Shown: one piece after another, positions 63,994-64,000 of the stretch | Position numbering within the stretch: position 1 is the first letter of the stretch | Layout: every line of letters begins with the position of its first letter | Origin: Planctomycetota bacterium | GTDB lineage: Bacteria > Planctomycetota > Phycisphaerae > UBA1845 > PWPN01 | Assembly: GCA_029550525.1 (NCBI GenBank) | Contig: JAKPHF010000078.1 | Span: forward strand, 62,001-126,000 | Direction of reading: 5' to 3' | Length of the DNA: 64,000 nt | Position numbers and translations under genes: made by a program | The notes under the pieces: generated by a model | The model's input: only the letters and a program-made list of their open reading frames with translations | Told to the model about the DNA's origin: nothing | The model's database searches: none

Positions 63994-64000
63994 TCATCGC

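Overview
The window looks like a chromosomal segment of a planctomycete. The ClpC, MiaA and aconitase sequences are of planctomycete type as far as I can judge by eye. Base composition is GC-rich. Secreted proteins carry dockerin-like, thrombospondin type 3 and PEP-CTERM modules, which are common in that phylum, and many intergenic spaces hold short-period repeats. No closer taxonomic placement can be supported by reading alone. I saw no rRNA, tRNA, CRISPR array, insertion-sequence transposase or prophage gene.

Layout. 1-6967: 3' part of clpC, miaA (reverse), an hsp20 gene behind a strong sigma-54-type promoter, queG (reverse), an unrecognised 146-residue protein and a DUF456 membrane protein. 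7021-14828 (all reverse): a two-component sensor/regulator pair, a truncated DUF4139-like remnant, a YihY/BrkB membrane protein, a secreted GH36-like glycosidase and a DUF2254 membrane protein. 15083-17215: purA and uppS. 17596-23592: exported proteins (a six-repeat propeller lipoprotein, a large NHL/TSP3 protein, a Tat-exported Gfo/Idh/MocA oxidoreductase). 23746-25324: fliA between two small unrecognised proteins. 25735-29542: a two-gene polysaccharide unit (LamG-like protein and GH43 enzyme, both with dockerin-like ends). 29961-59835: a 30-kb flagellar cluster, all on the reverse strand. 60395-63112: acnA. 63382-63993: a PEP-CTERM protein.

The flagellar cluster reads, in transcription order: TPR membrane protein, flgN-like, sensor kinase, sigma-54 activator, flgB, flgC, fliE, fliF, fliG, fliH, fliI, fliJ, motE-like, fliK, flgD, flgE, flbD, motA, motB, fliL, fliN, fliO, fliP, fliQ, fliR, flhB, flhA, flhF, flhG, with fliA 5 kb further on. 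It encodes the export gate, export ATPase, MS ring, part of the switch, part of the rod, hook, hook-length control, stator, and the regulators of number and placement. It does not encode fliM, flgF/G, flgH/I, flgK/L, fliC/D/S, flgM or chemotaxis genes. The fliM place between fliL and fliN is an 85-base spacer containing a heptad repeat, and the FliN present has a FliM/FliY-like N-terminal peptide.

The most distinctive feature is a set of dispersed low-period intergenic repeats. Three heptad families (AGCTNTN, GTCAGTN, GAATGAC/GAAATCC) and one octad family (GACGCGGN) fill many gene-gene junctions, often directly after stop codons and repeatedly inside the flagellar operon. They make perfect hairpins in places, overlap the last codons of fliH, and abut the truncated DUF4139-like gene.
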